Part shown: positions 10,070-21,621 of the stretch, piece after piece
Numbering within the stretch: position 1 is the stretch's first letter
Layout: the number at the start of each line of letters is the position of its first letter
NCBI GenBank assembly: GCA_014529385.2
Contig: CM043945.1
Coordinates: 858,312-922,311, forward strand
Source: Adiantum capillus-veneris
Lineage: Eukaryota; Streptophyta; Polypodiopsida; Polypodiales; Pteridaceae
Reading direction: 5' to 3'
Length of the DNA stretch: 64,000 nucleotides
Notes under the pieces: generated by a model
The model's database searches: none
What the model was told of the DNA's origin: nothing
The model's input: only the letters and a program-made list of their open reading frames with translations
Position numbers and translations under genes: made by a program

Positions 10070-13003
10070 TGTAAGGTCTCTACTTTCAAATTTCACACAA
10101 GTTCTATTACGCAATTGAATTTTTTTAACCATCACTCATTATTTAAGATATTCAAGTTCAAATTATGAATCGTAGGTAGAAAAAACTTAGAATTTAAAAT
10201 TTACACTATAAAATTCTGACATGTTTAGCTATATGAATCACTAACTAAGTTATTGCAAGACTTATTTACTGATTGTAGAATTTTCTTTTACTACTGTAAA
10301 GTTAATATAAGACTGTAAAGTTTAACTTAAAAATGTAAAGTAAATTATCATCAAGGAAATAAATAAAATAATACATAGGGATGACAAATGAAGGCACATG
10401 GATCACATAGGAGGGGACAAAGTGGGACACACTATCACATGGAAAGGAGTGGCCTTATCTTTTGACGATAATGACAAAGTGTTCAAACTCATGGGTACCA
10501 GAAGGGTACCAAAAACGCGGATATGATTTTTGAAAAAAAAATATTTTTTTTTATTAAAAAATTTTTTTAAAAAAATATTTTTTTTGCAAAAAAAAAAGTT
10601 GGACGTTTTTCTTTCTGCTATAAATAGAGCATCCATGCTCACACTTTGGACATAGAGATTGCCTCTATAGAGCTCACGAAGTGCTGCCACTTCTCTTAGG
10701 GAGAAAGCGTCCACAAACCACTAAGAGAGCAAAAACTCTAGTGGACTAATAAGGTGCGTATTAATTAAGCATTCAATTAACTTTAAGAATGATGTATGTG
10801 TGCTATCTCTTACTCTAATCTCTCTAATAGATTAGTAAGATTCAATTAGCCATGTGTGTATGTGTGTGTGTGTGTGTGCTATCTCTTACTCTAATCTCTC
10901 TGATAGATTAGTAAGATTCAATTAGTTATGTGTGTGTGTGTGCTATCTATTATTACTCTAATCTTCTAATAGATTAGTAAGATTCAATTAGATTTAAGAA
11001 GGATATGTGTGTGTGTGTGAGTGTGTTATCTTTTACTCTAATCTCCCTAATAGATTAGTAAGATTCAATTAGTTATGTGTGTGTGTGTGCTATCTATTAT
11101 TACTCTAATCTTCTAATAGATTAGTAAGATTCAATTAGCTTTAAGAAGGATATGTGTGTGTGTGTGTGTGTGAGTGTGTTATCTTTTACTCTAATCTCCC
11201 TAATAGATTGGTGAGATTCAATTAGCTTTAGAAAAGTATGTGTGTGTGTTCTCCTTTGCTCTAATCTTTCTAATGGATTAGTAAGATTCAATTAAATTTA
11301 GAAAAGATGTGTGTGTTTTCTTTTACTCCAATCTCTTTAAGTATATCTACTCTCTCTAGTTAGTAGATCTTCACTATTAACTTATGTATAGTTAATTGAA
11401 AGTTAATACATAAGAGAACTCATCATATTCTTATTATACATGATGAAATTCTCATTCACCAATGTTATTATCAATTAGGTTAAATAGAATTTTGAATAAT
11501 ACTAAAAATTGATTTAGTTGAAGTATAGAAATTAAAGTTAGAATTGGATTAGAAATGTCATGCATAAAAGTAATGCATTCCTAAACTTTCACTCGTAATT
11601 TACACACTTAATTTTTGATTAATTAAGATTAGCAATTATTTGATGTATAGAAATTAGATGTAGAACAACAACACTAAGTGTGAATCCGAGTTGGCGAGAG
11701 TTCAAATTACAGACTCTCTTTAAAAACAAGGAGATTACTAGGGAAATTGACCAATTTAAAGTTTTAAGTGTATAACATAAGTGTAGTACAAAAAAAATGG
11801 CTCCAAAGCGTGCTCGAACCCAAGGCGCTAATGATCATGAAGCTGGTACAAGTAACGGTGGAATCCCTGCGGAAAATGCTATGTCTCCACCAATCGGACC
11901 AATCGGAGCTATGGTACAGGTTAGTATTGCAGTTTCAAGTTATGCATCATTGCATATGCGAGACCATAGGAATATATTATTTACCTTATGAAAAGAAAAC
12001 ACGGACCGAAACCACGGGGCTTAACCCCAAGAAACGCGTCATATGTTTGACAAGTAGGAAAGATTTTCTGGTTAAACTGGTTGCTATAGGAAAGAATGTT
12101 TGTCCAAAACCTTCGGTATGGTTTCTCTCAAGTCTCTCTACTTATTAGCGCTGGTATTATGTGGCAGTTGCCGAGGCGTGAGATGACGCCCAGGATGGCA
12201 CCACTGATGTTGTGGTGGGAGTACACCCAGATGAGCCCAGCTGGCTACTGCAGTTTTGTTTGCCGTGGCGTGAGGATGACGCCCAGATTGGCACCGTTGT
12301 TGCTGTGACGGGAGTACGTCCAGATTAGCACAACGAGAACTTGTCGAGTGGTATGGTACGCTCATGAGGACAAGGGTTTTTATAAATAATGTATATACCG
12401 ATCGGACATAATAGCGCCAGTAGAGATTCTTGAGTGAATCTAATCCAAGGGTTGTTGGTTTAAAATTGGACGACTTCTTGTTTGACAATTGTTTGTAATA
12501 GTGTTTGAAGGGCTGGTTTAACGAACCAGTATCATAAATAAAGTAAAGGAACATGTATGTTTAAACAGTGTGGTAGTAATTAGATAACAAAAGAAGGGTG
12601 AGTGTGGTGTAGAAAGTGGGAGAATGATACCCCGACGGTATCATTCTATGGACGGGTGGACCCGATGAGTCGGGTAACTTTCCAACGCTAGAATTTTTTT
12701 TTTTTTGTCATAAATCTTAAAAGAGACAAACCTTGGCGGCTGTGCTTCTGAAACATGGAGAAAAAAGCGCACACGTTGGCCACTCTAAGATTTATACTTT
12801 TAGGTATAATTGATTATAAATAGTTTTTAGATAGGGTTATGGTGGTCACGCTCCGCCATAGCGAGATAGGACCAATCCTTCACTAACGGTTCATGCTCGT
12901 GGCTACGTAGTAGCTAAGGCAATGTCCGTTGGTTTTTCCTTATCAGGATTGGAGACCTATCAAAGGTACTCCGCTCCTCTTGACAAGGGGCAGGGACCTC
13001 ACA
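10070..13003 (+). repeat. 3' LTR of gypsy G1 (2,934 bp)
   Basis: It matches the 5' LTR along its length, with scattered single-base differences and small indels in the A/T and GT runs. It repeats the TATA box (10619-10626), the hairpin minisatellite, the ATG exon (11797-11919), the AATAAA (12537-12542) and the hairpin near 12620-12645. It starts directly after the purine-rich tract and ends at the TATGG duplication. Confidence 0.93.
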
Positions 13004-13749
13004 TATGGCTACCCAGCAGAGGTGATTTGATGTGGAAACTTACACGGCAAAGTTTTGCATGTTACTCCAAAGAGTGGGAATAGCACAAATGACATATGAA
13101 ATGTTGAATTTCTACTATGTTTGGGATTGCAAAAAGGCCTATGCACTACAGTGGCAACCATTGAGTGGGAAATAGTATCCATGGAGAAGGTCATGTTGGC
13201 AGAGCAGATGGCCGAAAGATCATTAGGGGTACCTAGAGAATTAAAAAAATTTCAAGAAACCAAAATGGGGTAGGGATTGTTGGGATGTATGCCAAGTGGC
13301 CGTGGGAAACCACCCTTACCCTTTTTCTCCCTAATCAATATAGGGAGAGAAAGTGAGAGAGTTGAGTACTCTCTCACTTTCCTCTCCACTAAGAGTGCTC
13401 CCCCATAGGGGCCCTGGAGGCGGTTGTGGAGGGACATCTTCGCATGGTGTGGGAGTCCCATAGCGTTTGTGGAGGGCCTGACACCGAGATTGGAGGGGAT
13501 ACCTGGAGTTTCGCTGGGGGGTCCCTCACCCACCCTCCACACCACTCTATCACCCTCTAGACTGCCAAGTGGCAGTGGTGATTGCATTATCACCGGAAAC
13601 CAATTTGGAAACCATGCACGAAGGAAATAAATTGATGAGTGTGATCTTCCCACTCCACGCTTACCTTCATCCACCTTGCGGCTTTGTGCTGCTCAAACTG
13701 CACCATAGCGTCTGCTACGCTTGCATGACTGCAAGCCAACAAAGGTATT

Positions 13750-13872
<123 letters not shown>

Positions 13873-14003
13873 CCCCTTGCTATCTGCAACCTGCAGTGCT
13901 CTGCATCTTCAAACACGGTTGTCTGCAGCTCCCTAGCTGCACCCAAACAAACAAACTGTCATGTCTGCAACTCCCTAGCTCAACCCATCAGGTAACTGCT
14001 GAT

Positions 14004-14075
<72 letters not shown>

Positions 14076-14076
14076 C

Positions 14077-14108
<32 letters not shown>

Positions 14109-14110
14109 GC
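14004..14110. repeat. Composite microsatellite (CT)n(GT)n(GC)n
   Basis: About 60 bp of CT repeats change to GT repeats and then to an alternating GC/AC tract. The last part is alternating purine-pyrimidine and could adopt Z-DNA. Confidence 0.97.
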
Positions 14111-14990
14111 AGCATGCGTCAACTTCATCTCATCCAAAGTGGCATAAATTTCTCTGCAGGTAGTTTCAAAAGCGTTTGTGGTTTAATTTTTATAAATGAA
14201 TGCCAGTAGAAGGGCCATGTTTATTTTTTTTGCAATGGTAATTAGAATCTATAAAAGATGCGTACGCTAGAGTTCTTTGAGCTGCTTATGTAGTCCAAGT
14301 GGATGATGGCACCCTCCCTTTCTCTGTGACATATGTTTCATGACAATATGAGATGTTTGAACACCTGGATGGTGGGTGCTTCTCATTATTGATTCGTGAT
14401 TGGAAGTTGATTATTGATTCATGATTGGAGCATGTCTGTTTGTGATTACTACCAACACAAACAAATAGGCTCCAATTGTGTGAGGGCGATCATGGCAGGT
14501 ACAACTATGCAAGAGGATGGCACAGGGGTATCGGATGGTGGGCTATGCAAGAGGGCCGAAGGGTGCATACATTTGGGAGGTGGCAAGGGGGAGATGGGCT
14601 AGCGCAAGAGTTAGAGTGTGAGAATGAAGGAGGTCACTGCTAGTCTTGGACTACAGTTTACCTTTGAAGTTGGTGAAAAGGGAATAATCTCCCTAAATGA
14701 TTTTATTTGGAAAGGAGCCAGTAGGTGCCATTATTTGGCTTTGCTTGAGTGAGTAATCATTTGTGTGATTTCGTAAATGTAACCAAAATGAGCTTCTGCT
14801 TTGCTGCAATTATTTTGCTATGCTAACCTTTTAATTATTGCCATGATTTTGATAAAGTAATCAACCTAAAGTTACTTATGCCACTCTTTTTGGTTTGGTG
14901 CATGGGAGATACTTATAAAGATCCACTCCATTTTTTTGTAATGTTTCTCTAGGTTTTTTTGCAACCGTGTCGTCTTGAGAGAATTTGTTG

Positions 14991-16431
14991 ATGGATCCCA
15001 ACAACGAATGGAGCGACGATGGTGAGGAGGTGCCTTCTTCTATTCTGCCCACGGAGTCCCTACTCGATGAAGCGATGCCGATGATCGAAGAGCTAGCTGT
15101 GACAATCCGTCCAATGGTGCGAGAAAAGGGATCACCTCAACAAAACTCCTTGGTAATGGGGTCTACCTTGCATCCACGACAAGCTGGATCATCAATCAGA
15201 GGCCTTGGCAGCTCATGTGCTTGGGGGCCTTCAATAACACCGCCCCGATCGGCCTTCGTGCACATTGGACTACGCCCTGATCCACCCATCCTCTTACCTC
15301 GGGTGCGGCCAGTTCCAGTAAGGCCATCCTTGCTTTCAATACCGCGTCCACTATCGACCACAATGTCACTGCCATTGTCTGCACGTCCAGCATTGGCTCT
15401 ACCAACACCAATCAAGTATGCCTCCCATCAGGGCCTACCGCCAGGCAGCAGGTTAGCTCTGATTTCCATCCCTAGTGATAGCAACACCTCAGTTGAGGGA
15501 GCACCGACGCCTTCATTGACCCAAACTCCACAAACGACTACACGAACTAATTGGAGGCTCCACGAGATCATCACTTTGGTCGAGGACAAGAAAGAAGTAC
15601 AGGCACGTCAGAGTGAAGGAGGGGTTTATGAGCGTACTCGCCGCAACCGCTGGCAAATGGTTGCTGAGACCAGTCAGGCACGAGGCGTCATGCGTAATAA
15701 GGCACAATGCAAAACGAAGTGGGAGAAACTGCACTCCCTATTCGATAGGCTCAATGACTATGAGAGGAAGATTCCCTCAGGGTGGTCTAGCTACTGGCAA
15801 ATGACTCAAACCGATCGGTGCACAAAAGGACTACCTGTAGAAGACTTTACATTCAAATTGTATAACAAAATGCAAATGCTTTTTGGCGGGGACCGCAATG
15901 CCGACATCAGGGGATTGTTGGTTGACTCTATGAAGGATGACACAACGCCACTAGGTATACGAGTCCCATTAGAATTCGGTCCATAAATTTATTTTCGCTA
16001 CTGTTTTTATTTGTTGCTTTCACCCTAATTTCTTTACTTCTTCGCATGTAGGCGACAAAGAGGACAACCATACCATGCCTGGTGATGGTGACACCACAGG
16101 CAAGCAAAAAACACCACCTCTTGCCACGAACAATGGTGGTGGACCCAGTGACGCATCAGTAGAAGGAAGCTCCGGAGGGATCAAGCGAAAGCGGCGCTCG
16201 CGGGTCAATGGCAACAACATCAAGGAGCTCATGGACTCGATGAAGAACTTGGCGATGGTGTTGCAAAGTTCAAAGGACTAGAAGGACGCACGTGAAGACG
16301 CTAGGGGGAAGAGATTGCTAGAAATCGAGGAGGCAAGAAACGAAGTCACTCATGAGAGTGCAAATGCAATTTGTGGTTCCTTGAATCGAGTGGCAGACTC
16401 CATTGCCTCCCTGGTGATACGGAGAGAGTAA
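14991..16431 (+). pseudogene. PIF/Harbinger Myb/SANT-like DNA-binding protein, two exons
   Basis: Exon 1 runs from ATG 14991 to 15954 (CTAG|GTATAC); exon 2 starts at 16052 after CGCATGTAG. The split Gly codon joins in phase. An acidic N-terminus and a long Pro/Ser-rich linker lead to a Myb/SANT-like (trihelix-type) domain at about residues 185-270, with TNWRLHEIITLVEDKK, RNRWQMVAE and CKTKWEKL. Exon 2 has a basic patch KRKRRSR and a helical tail. An in-frame TAG at 16279-16281 interrupts the tail, and the frame then continues to TAA at 16429-16431, so a damaged sense codon is likely. Harbinger elements typically encode such a protein beside the DDE transposase, and one lies in opposite orientation just downstream. 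Confidence 0.78.
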
Positions 16432-16636
16432 TACTTGTGGGTTGAATTCCTAGGTGTTTGTTCATTAATCATTGTCTCCATTTAGTAGTTGTTTGGTAAA
16501 CATCTTTGGTATTGTATGGTTGTGGATGTGATATTCACTCTTGAGATACTATTTGAATTGGACAGTAAAGCTTTTGGGCAGTAAAGATTTTAATAGTGTG
16601 TTTTTGGATCATCAACCATACGGTAATCGATTTTTT

Positions 16637-16845
16637 GTGTGACTGCCAAATGCCAAAAAAAAAATGTGTCTAACTTGATTCCCACACACTGTGCACCCTC
16701 CATTGTGTCTCTCTGAATCTCTCTCTCTCCCCCCCTCTCCCTCTTTTTTTGTGTGACTACCAAATGCCAAAAAAAAATTGTGTCTAACTTGATTCCCACA
16801 CATTGTGCACCCTGCATTGTGTCTCTCTGAATCTCCCCCCCTCTC
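16637..16845 (+). repeat. 114-bp tandem duplication downstream of Myb/SANT gene
   Basis: A segment beginning GTGTGACT, passing through an A-run, TGATTCCCACACA and TGTGTCTCTCTGAATCT, occurs twice with starts at 16637 and 16751. Few differences separate the copies. It ends in C/T-rich sequence next to the poly-C tracts. Confidence 0.85.
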
Positions 16846-17057
16846 CCTCCCCCCCCCCCCCCCCCCCCCCCCCCTCCTCTTGCTTTTATAGAAGGATAGG
16901 GAGCACTACTTAATATGTAGATGCATTTATTTTAAACTTGCAAACACTTTATTGGCAGTAAGAAATTGAAATTGCTTTCTCTCGTTAACCCCCCCCCCCC
17001 CCCCCCCCCCCCTCTCTCTCCCAACACACAACTTAATGAAGCATTTTTTACTATGGG

Positions 17058-17106
<49 letters not shown>

Positions 17107-17124
17107 CCCCCCCCCCCCCCCCCC
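16845..17124 (+). repeat. Three long poly-C tracts plus (CT)n
   Basis: C homopolymers of about 20-25 bp lie near 16849-16874, 16989-17012 and 17104-17124. A CT microsatellite runs at 17060-17103. The cluster lies between the convergent Myb/SANT and transposase genes. The complementary strand has G-runs able to form quadruplexes. Homopolymer length may be partly assembly-dependent. Confidence 0.9.
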
Positions 17125-17239
17125 TCCCCAACTCAATGACACATTCGGATTATAAATTATCAACAATGTATAGATCAAACTATAGACAACAAAGCAATGT
17201 ATAGACTGCAAAACAATGTCCATTACATAGTGCTACAAA

Positions 17240-18516
17240 CTAGTCCATGTGACCATCTCGCATGTAAGCGAGCAAGACGTCTCTAGTAGTCAATCCCCGT
17301 ACTGCAACTCCTAAAGGTTGTGGAGCTTGCTCCACGTCCACAATGGTATTATCATCGAACGGTACACCAAAGTCCACCCATATGTTGTATAGAATGCAGC
17401 AGGTGGCAATGACTTTTGGCAAGAGCTCCACGTCAGGTTGTCTCACCCGTTGTTGTAGATAACCCCACATTTGTTTCAAACTACCAAATGCTCGCTCCAC
17501 AACAATTCGTGTACTTGATAGTTGTAGTTGAACTGTTGCAAGATATCATCGTGCTCCGCAGCAGGAAACGATATGACAAGCAATGGCAGGTTCAGGTAAC
17601 CACCATCTCCTAGAATGTATCTCGAATTCGATGCCGCTCCACCGTAATGGCTGGGCCATCGAGAATCACATTGGTTTGTGCTTTCCTGTACAATGATGAA
17701 CTCTGTAGCACAAGGTGTCATTGTAGACACTGGGCATATCACACATGACATCGAGGAAACGCAAGTTGCTGTCGACCACCGCCTGCAATATCATAGAGTA
17801 ATTACGGTTCTTATCGAACCAATGTGCGTGTAGCTCACCAGCTGGCAATTCCATGTTGATGTGGCAACAATTGGGGAAGCCCTGCTTTGCTTCGAAGCCC
17901 TCTTTCACCAATTTCTTTTCTTGTGGTGTGGTTGGCCAGCGAATGAATGTGCTCCTATGTCGCATCATGGCCTCAATGAACTACCTAAAATCTCTACTAA
18001 CAGTGGATCGCACAAGACCATACACATTAGCAATGTTATGGACCGGCCCTCCAATGCCGAGCATGTGTAGAGACAAAGCAACATTCCTCTGCACAGTAAG
18101 CACCCTTGTGGGCACGGTAGCTACTATCTGTCGAGGAATCCGTTTTGTTGAAGGTCGCCTTGCACCAAAGCGCAAACGAAGTCGAAGCAGTGTCGTGGAT
18201 TTCTCAAGTTTTCCTCGAAGCGAATGTCATCACCCTCTGTGTAGTCGAAGAAAGTATGCCAAAAATGCCGGCTTCGAGGTTTGACGTACCATACACCGAC
18301 AGCACAACTCTTTCATTGCCGGTAAGATTACGCAAAGGCAATGATGCAATTGATTGTTGAATTTGCAGCTTCAATGACCGGGTCATCGTCATCGCAAAGA
18401 TCGGACCAGCTGTCGATTTGGGGAAGAACATGTGTGCCGATGCTTGACACACAAAAGTGCCGAGTGAAAGAAACTGCCATTATCGCGCTGCCAAGAACTT
18501 CATGAAAGGTGTTCAT
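17240..18516 (-). pseudogene. PIF/Harbinger DDE transposase, broken into several frames
   Basis: Read from 18516 down to 17240, successive frames give HARBI1-like segments in the right order: an N-terminal part near 18450-18200; a helix-turn-helix-like region with LSLHMLGIGGPVHNIANVYG (about 18100-17990); then RWPTTPQEKKLVKEGF, GFPNCC and YSMILQAVVDSNLRFLDV (17968-17750); then YILGDGGYLNLPLL (near 17610); and ERAFGSLKQMWGYLQQ at the C-terminus (17500-17450). At least four frame changes are needed. The stretch around GFPNCC lacks the expected Gly-x-x-Asp-Gly block, so the first catalytic Asp appears deleted. The gene is tail-to-tail with the Myb/SANT gene, and both probably belong to one element. 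Its terminal inverted repeats were not found by eye. Confidence 0.82.
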
Positions 18517-18519
18517 ACT

Positions 18520-18762
18520 TTAGAATGGACCACCACAAATGGAGTGGGGGGCCTTCTATGTGTGCACAATAGCTATGGTGAAGGCGAGCCTGAAAGAGAG
18601 GATTTATTGAGACAAATAGGAAGCATGCCCCTGAGCTCGGCACGAGCGAGAGTGACCTGAGAGAGAGGGAGAGATAGAGAGAGTGACTTCAGTTTCTGCA
18701 ACTAACATATCCGAGATGTGTTTTGAGTGCAGGAGAGATAGAGAGGAGCTTCAGCGTGCGCA

Positions 18763-18842
<80 letters not shown>

Positions 18843-18919
18843 TGGCAGAATGGAGCATGGCTGGCTGTAGCAGGCACACGAGCCGGAGCACTGGAAGCTA
18901 TGTAGTAGGGTCACCATAG
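18520..18919. other. Non-coding stretch with (GT)n(GA)n microsatellite
   Basis: The only clear structure is a composite microsatellite at about 18768-18840, with GT repeats followed by GA repeats. Flanking GAGAGA-rich DNA at 18655-18690 is related. No gene is supported. Confidence 0.8.
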
Positions 18920-19199
18920 TGTCGATGAGGTTGGAATGCGGTTATCACGCCTCAGGTTGGTGGGCTATATAAAAGAATTGATTGGCGGTGCCTGGAGTTA
19001 GCGCGCTTTATGGGGCGCTGTTTACCATTGGAGGGCCCTACAAGGAAAAACAGGATGCCTGTTGGACGCGCCTCCACATTGGAGCTATGGGGGAGCGCTC
19101 TAATCCAAACTCTCTGTGCTTCACCCCCTTCCCTAATTCTCTTCTCCCCTCTCTTGCATGCATTCCTCACACGCACACTCCGCTACGACAACCCCCACA
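18920..19199 (+). repeat. Probable 5' LTR of old copia element C-A
   Basis: The right edge is supported: the sequence ends ACCCCCACA, then AT, then the primer-binding site TGGTATCAGAGC at 19202-19213. This is the same LTR-AT-PBS spacing as in copia C-B. A TATA-like CTATATAAAAG lies near 18965. The left edge (TGTCGATG at 18920) is a guess, because no second LTR copy exists in the window for comparison. Confidence 0.45.
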
Positions 19200-19213
19200 A
19201 TTGGTATCAGAGC

Positions 19214-20519
19214 TATGGCGATCGGTGGCGACGGTGAGCTTGTCGGCTAGGGCAGAGCTCGGAGCTTGAACTTGAGCTTCACGGAGTAGATCCTGCAAGG
19301 ATTGGCGGCATCGACGGATCTTGAGCTTTGGTGCATCCCCGCATGCGCAGCCCCTCTCGGGCTTAGGAAATCAAGAGAAATAGATTCTTTGCAGAGCTAA
19401 AGAAGGAGATCAGGCACAGTTGGGGAAACATTTGCATTCAAGAGCATAAGGAGCAACTCGACAAGCAGCGGGTAGAGATTGGGAGCTTGAGGCCATGCAG
19501 TAGAGGCTTGCAAAGGCTTGAGAGAGTTGACCTTGGCATCGAGGGGAAAGCTGTAGACAAGCTCTTTGGAAAGCATTGCAATTGGAAGCAAAGCTAGTGT
19601 CGGGCAGCATCGTGAGCAGGTCGAGCACAGAGAGGCAACCAGAGCTGGGGGAACTTGAGCATCTTGTAAAGGAATTGAAGCCGTGAGCAGCGCTGTTGAG
19701 CAAGCTTGTGTGGTGACAACAACACACACACAGTGCATCAGGGGAATTGGAGCAGCCAAGCAGCAGGCATAATACACACACCCATGGATTGCAAGGCAGG
19801 GCTGCCATGAGCAGAACCGAGAGCAGTCGGTCGACTTGAACTGTGTGGTGTATTGGTTACACACACACACACAATTTGCTAGCGAGATCGCTCAGAACCT
19901 CCAGCAGCAGAAGCTTTGCATCGAGGTGATATCGCGCTGGCGGAAGCCTAGCAAGGCGTCCACACACACACACACACACGCTCCCCCTCGGATCTCAGAG
20001 AGTCGCCAAAAGTGCAAGGCTTCGTTCCCACGCTCCCACCACAAAACCCTCGACACCTTGACCCGGATTGGACTTGGTATTCAGTAGAACTACGAAGCTC
20101 AAAGAATCAAGAGAGAGTGCGAGTGAAAGAGAGTGAGCGTGTGATTTGAGAGATTGAGAGAGAGAGAGTGTGAAGAGAGAGAATAGAGAGACGGCATCGA
20201 CTTTGAAGGCAAGCATCACGTGAAATGAGCATCAACGAGAAGCCCAAGTACCTCCCGGATTTGCCCAATTTTTGACGTTCTCCTCGGCATTGGGAGGCAG
20301 ATTCGAGCATAGGCGCCTACAACTACTCGGCTAGCCACTTCCGTCCGGGTGGAAGACAACATTTCTTTCATCTTTTGTCATCGACGACCTCGACGTCTCG
20401 ACACCATTTCTAGCACACCGGCTCAACATCCTTACAAATTGTGGGGCGGATTTCCCAATATCCGACCCGACACCGGTTTCACGCGGACGTCATTTTCCTG
20501 TCATCGACAACTGTTCTTG

Positions 20520-20572
<53 letters not shown>

Positions 20573-21570
20573 AGGTACCTCTACCATAGAGTAGTGACAC
20601 CCGGCATCGGCATCGCATCGATCACGCTCTACAACACTGTTTTCGGCTACGACTCCTTTGGCAGCTATTCGACTAGCACATTTTCGCCCGGCGGTGAAAA
20701 TCGACACATAGCGACACTAACACGTAGGTTACAAGTTACAGGGGGCTTTTCAGCCCGTTTACACATAGATTCTTCTGATTTCCAGACACAACGCTTTTTT
20801 TTAGGTGATTTCTGTAGTCATTTCGACAGTAATTCCTCTGCGGACGGAAGCGTTGGCAGATGCATTTTGCTGTGAGCACACCTAGTGCTACTAAGCTCTT
20901 TTGAGAGCAGATATTCCGGTACGGATCACTTTTACTGCATGCAGCAGTTCTTGGTGCCTGTTTAAGCGTGGTTCACTCATGTACTTTGAGTTGCGGACAC
21001 TGTCCATTGTACTGCGTGTGGAGCAATTTTTTGGCTAGTTCAGCAGTTTGCTCCGGTCGTTTCAGAGACTCGGACTGGAAGAGCCCTTTCTGAGACTGTG
21101 GCTAGTCCATTTGTGTCTGCATTAGCCTTTGGAGGGTCAATAGCATGAGTTTCTCTTTGAGTTGGGGTGTGCTAGAATGTTGAGACACCTTCGGTGATAC
21201 AGGTAGCTGGAGTTCCCCATTTTCGGTACCCTTGCCTAGGAAATGTATCTGCACGATTTCATATGCTTTTGATGCCGAGTTGGCAATCACGTTGGCAGTG
21301 AAAGTATCATCTTTTTGATGCCTAGTTAGTGCAGTTGGCACATTTATGTGTATTTTGAGTTGGGTTTTGACTCCTCATACAAAGGAGACTCTGTCGGATT
21401 TCCTTCCCGCGAGTCGTGACTTTCATTGTTGGCACCTTTTGATCCTATTTTGGATGAGATTTTACTCCCGATACAAAGGTTACTCTACCCAAATTTCTGC
21501 AGCTTCTTGTCATAGTTTGACACCTCTCAAACCCTCTTGTCAGCAGCATTGGGGCTTCTTCTTTAGAAAA
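19214..21570 (+). other. Long leader region of copia C-A
   Basis: About 2.3 kb between the primer-binding site and recognisable gag. Open frames here are short and lack known domains. It holds CA microsatellites at 19858-19873, 19961-19980 and 20521-20569 and GA-rich stretches at 20107-20195. It may include introns or later small insertions. The segment 20900-21570 is T-rich and resembles leader or intron sequence. Confidence 0.5.
20521..20569. repeat. (CA)n microsatellite
   Basis: About 24 CA units, uninterrupted, inside the C-A leader. Confidence 0.98.
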
Positions 21571-21576
21571 GGAGGA

Positions 21577-21621
21577 GTATTTTATTTTCAAGTTTGAGGG
21601 TAGCAACCTCACCATGTGGAA
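21577..21621 (+). pseudogene. gag: Copia C-A gag, first fragment
   Basis: The short frame reads FEGSNLTMW, the Gag N-terminal motif seen in copia elements (compare LDGDNYPMW in C-B). It is cut by G2 at 21622. The start codon was not located. Confidence 0.7.

Larger units (their letters stand above)
2036..13003 (+). mobile_element. Ty3/gypsy LTR retrotransposon G1 (chromovirus type), near complete
   Basis: A 10,968-bp element bounded by two long, nearly identical LTRs (2036-4979 and 10070-13003) that start TGTAAGG and end CTCACA. It is flanked by a perfect 5-bp target duplication TATGG at 2031-2035 and 13004-13008. A primer-binding site related to initiator tRNA-Met (TCGTATCAGAGC, one mismatch to the common TGGTATCAGAGC) sits at 4981-4992. 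A purine-rich tract ends at 10069. Gene order is gag, protease, reverse transcriptase, RNase H, integrase, chromodomain-like tail, which defines Ty3/gypsy. Only one nonsense codon (TGA at 7620-7622) and one gag/pol frame change are seen, so the insertion is young. The gag start codon appears to lie in the LTR and to be joined by splicing. Confidence 0.95.
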
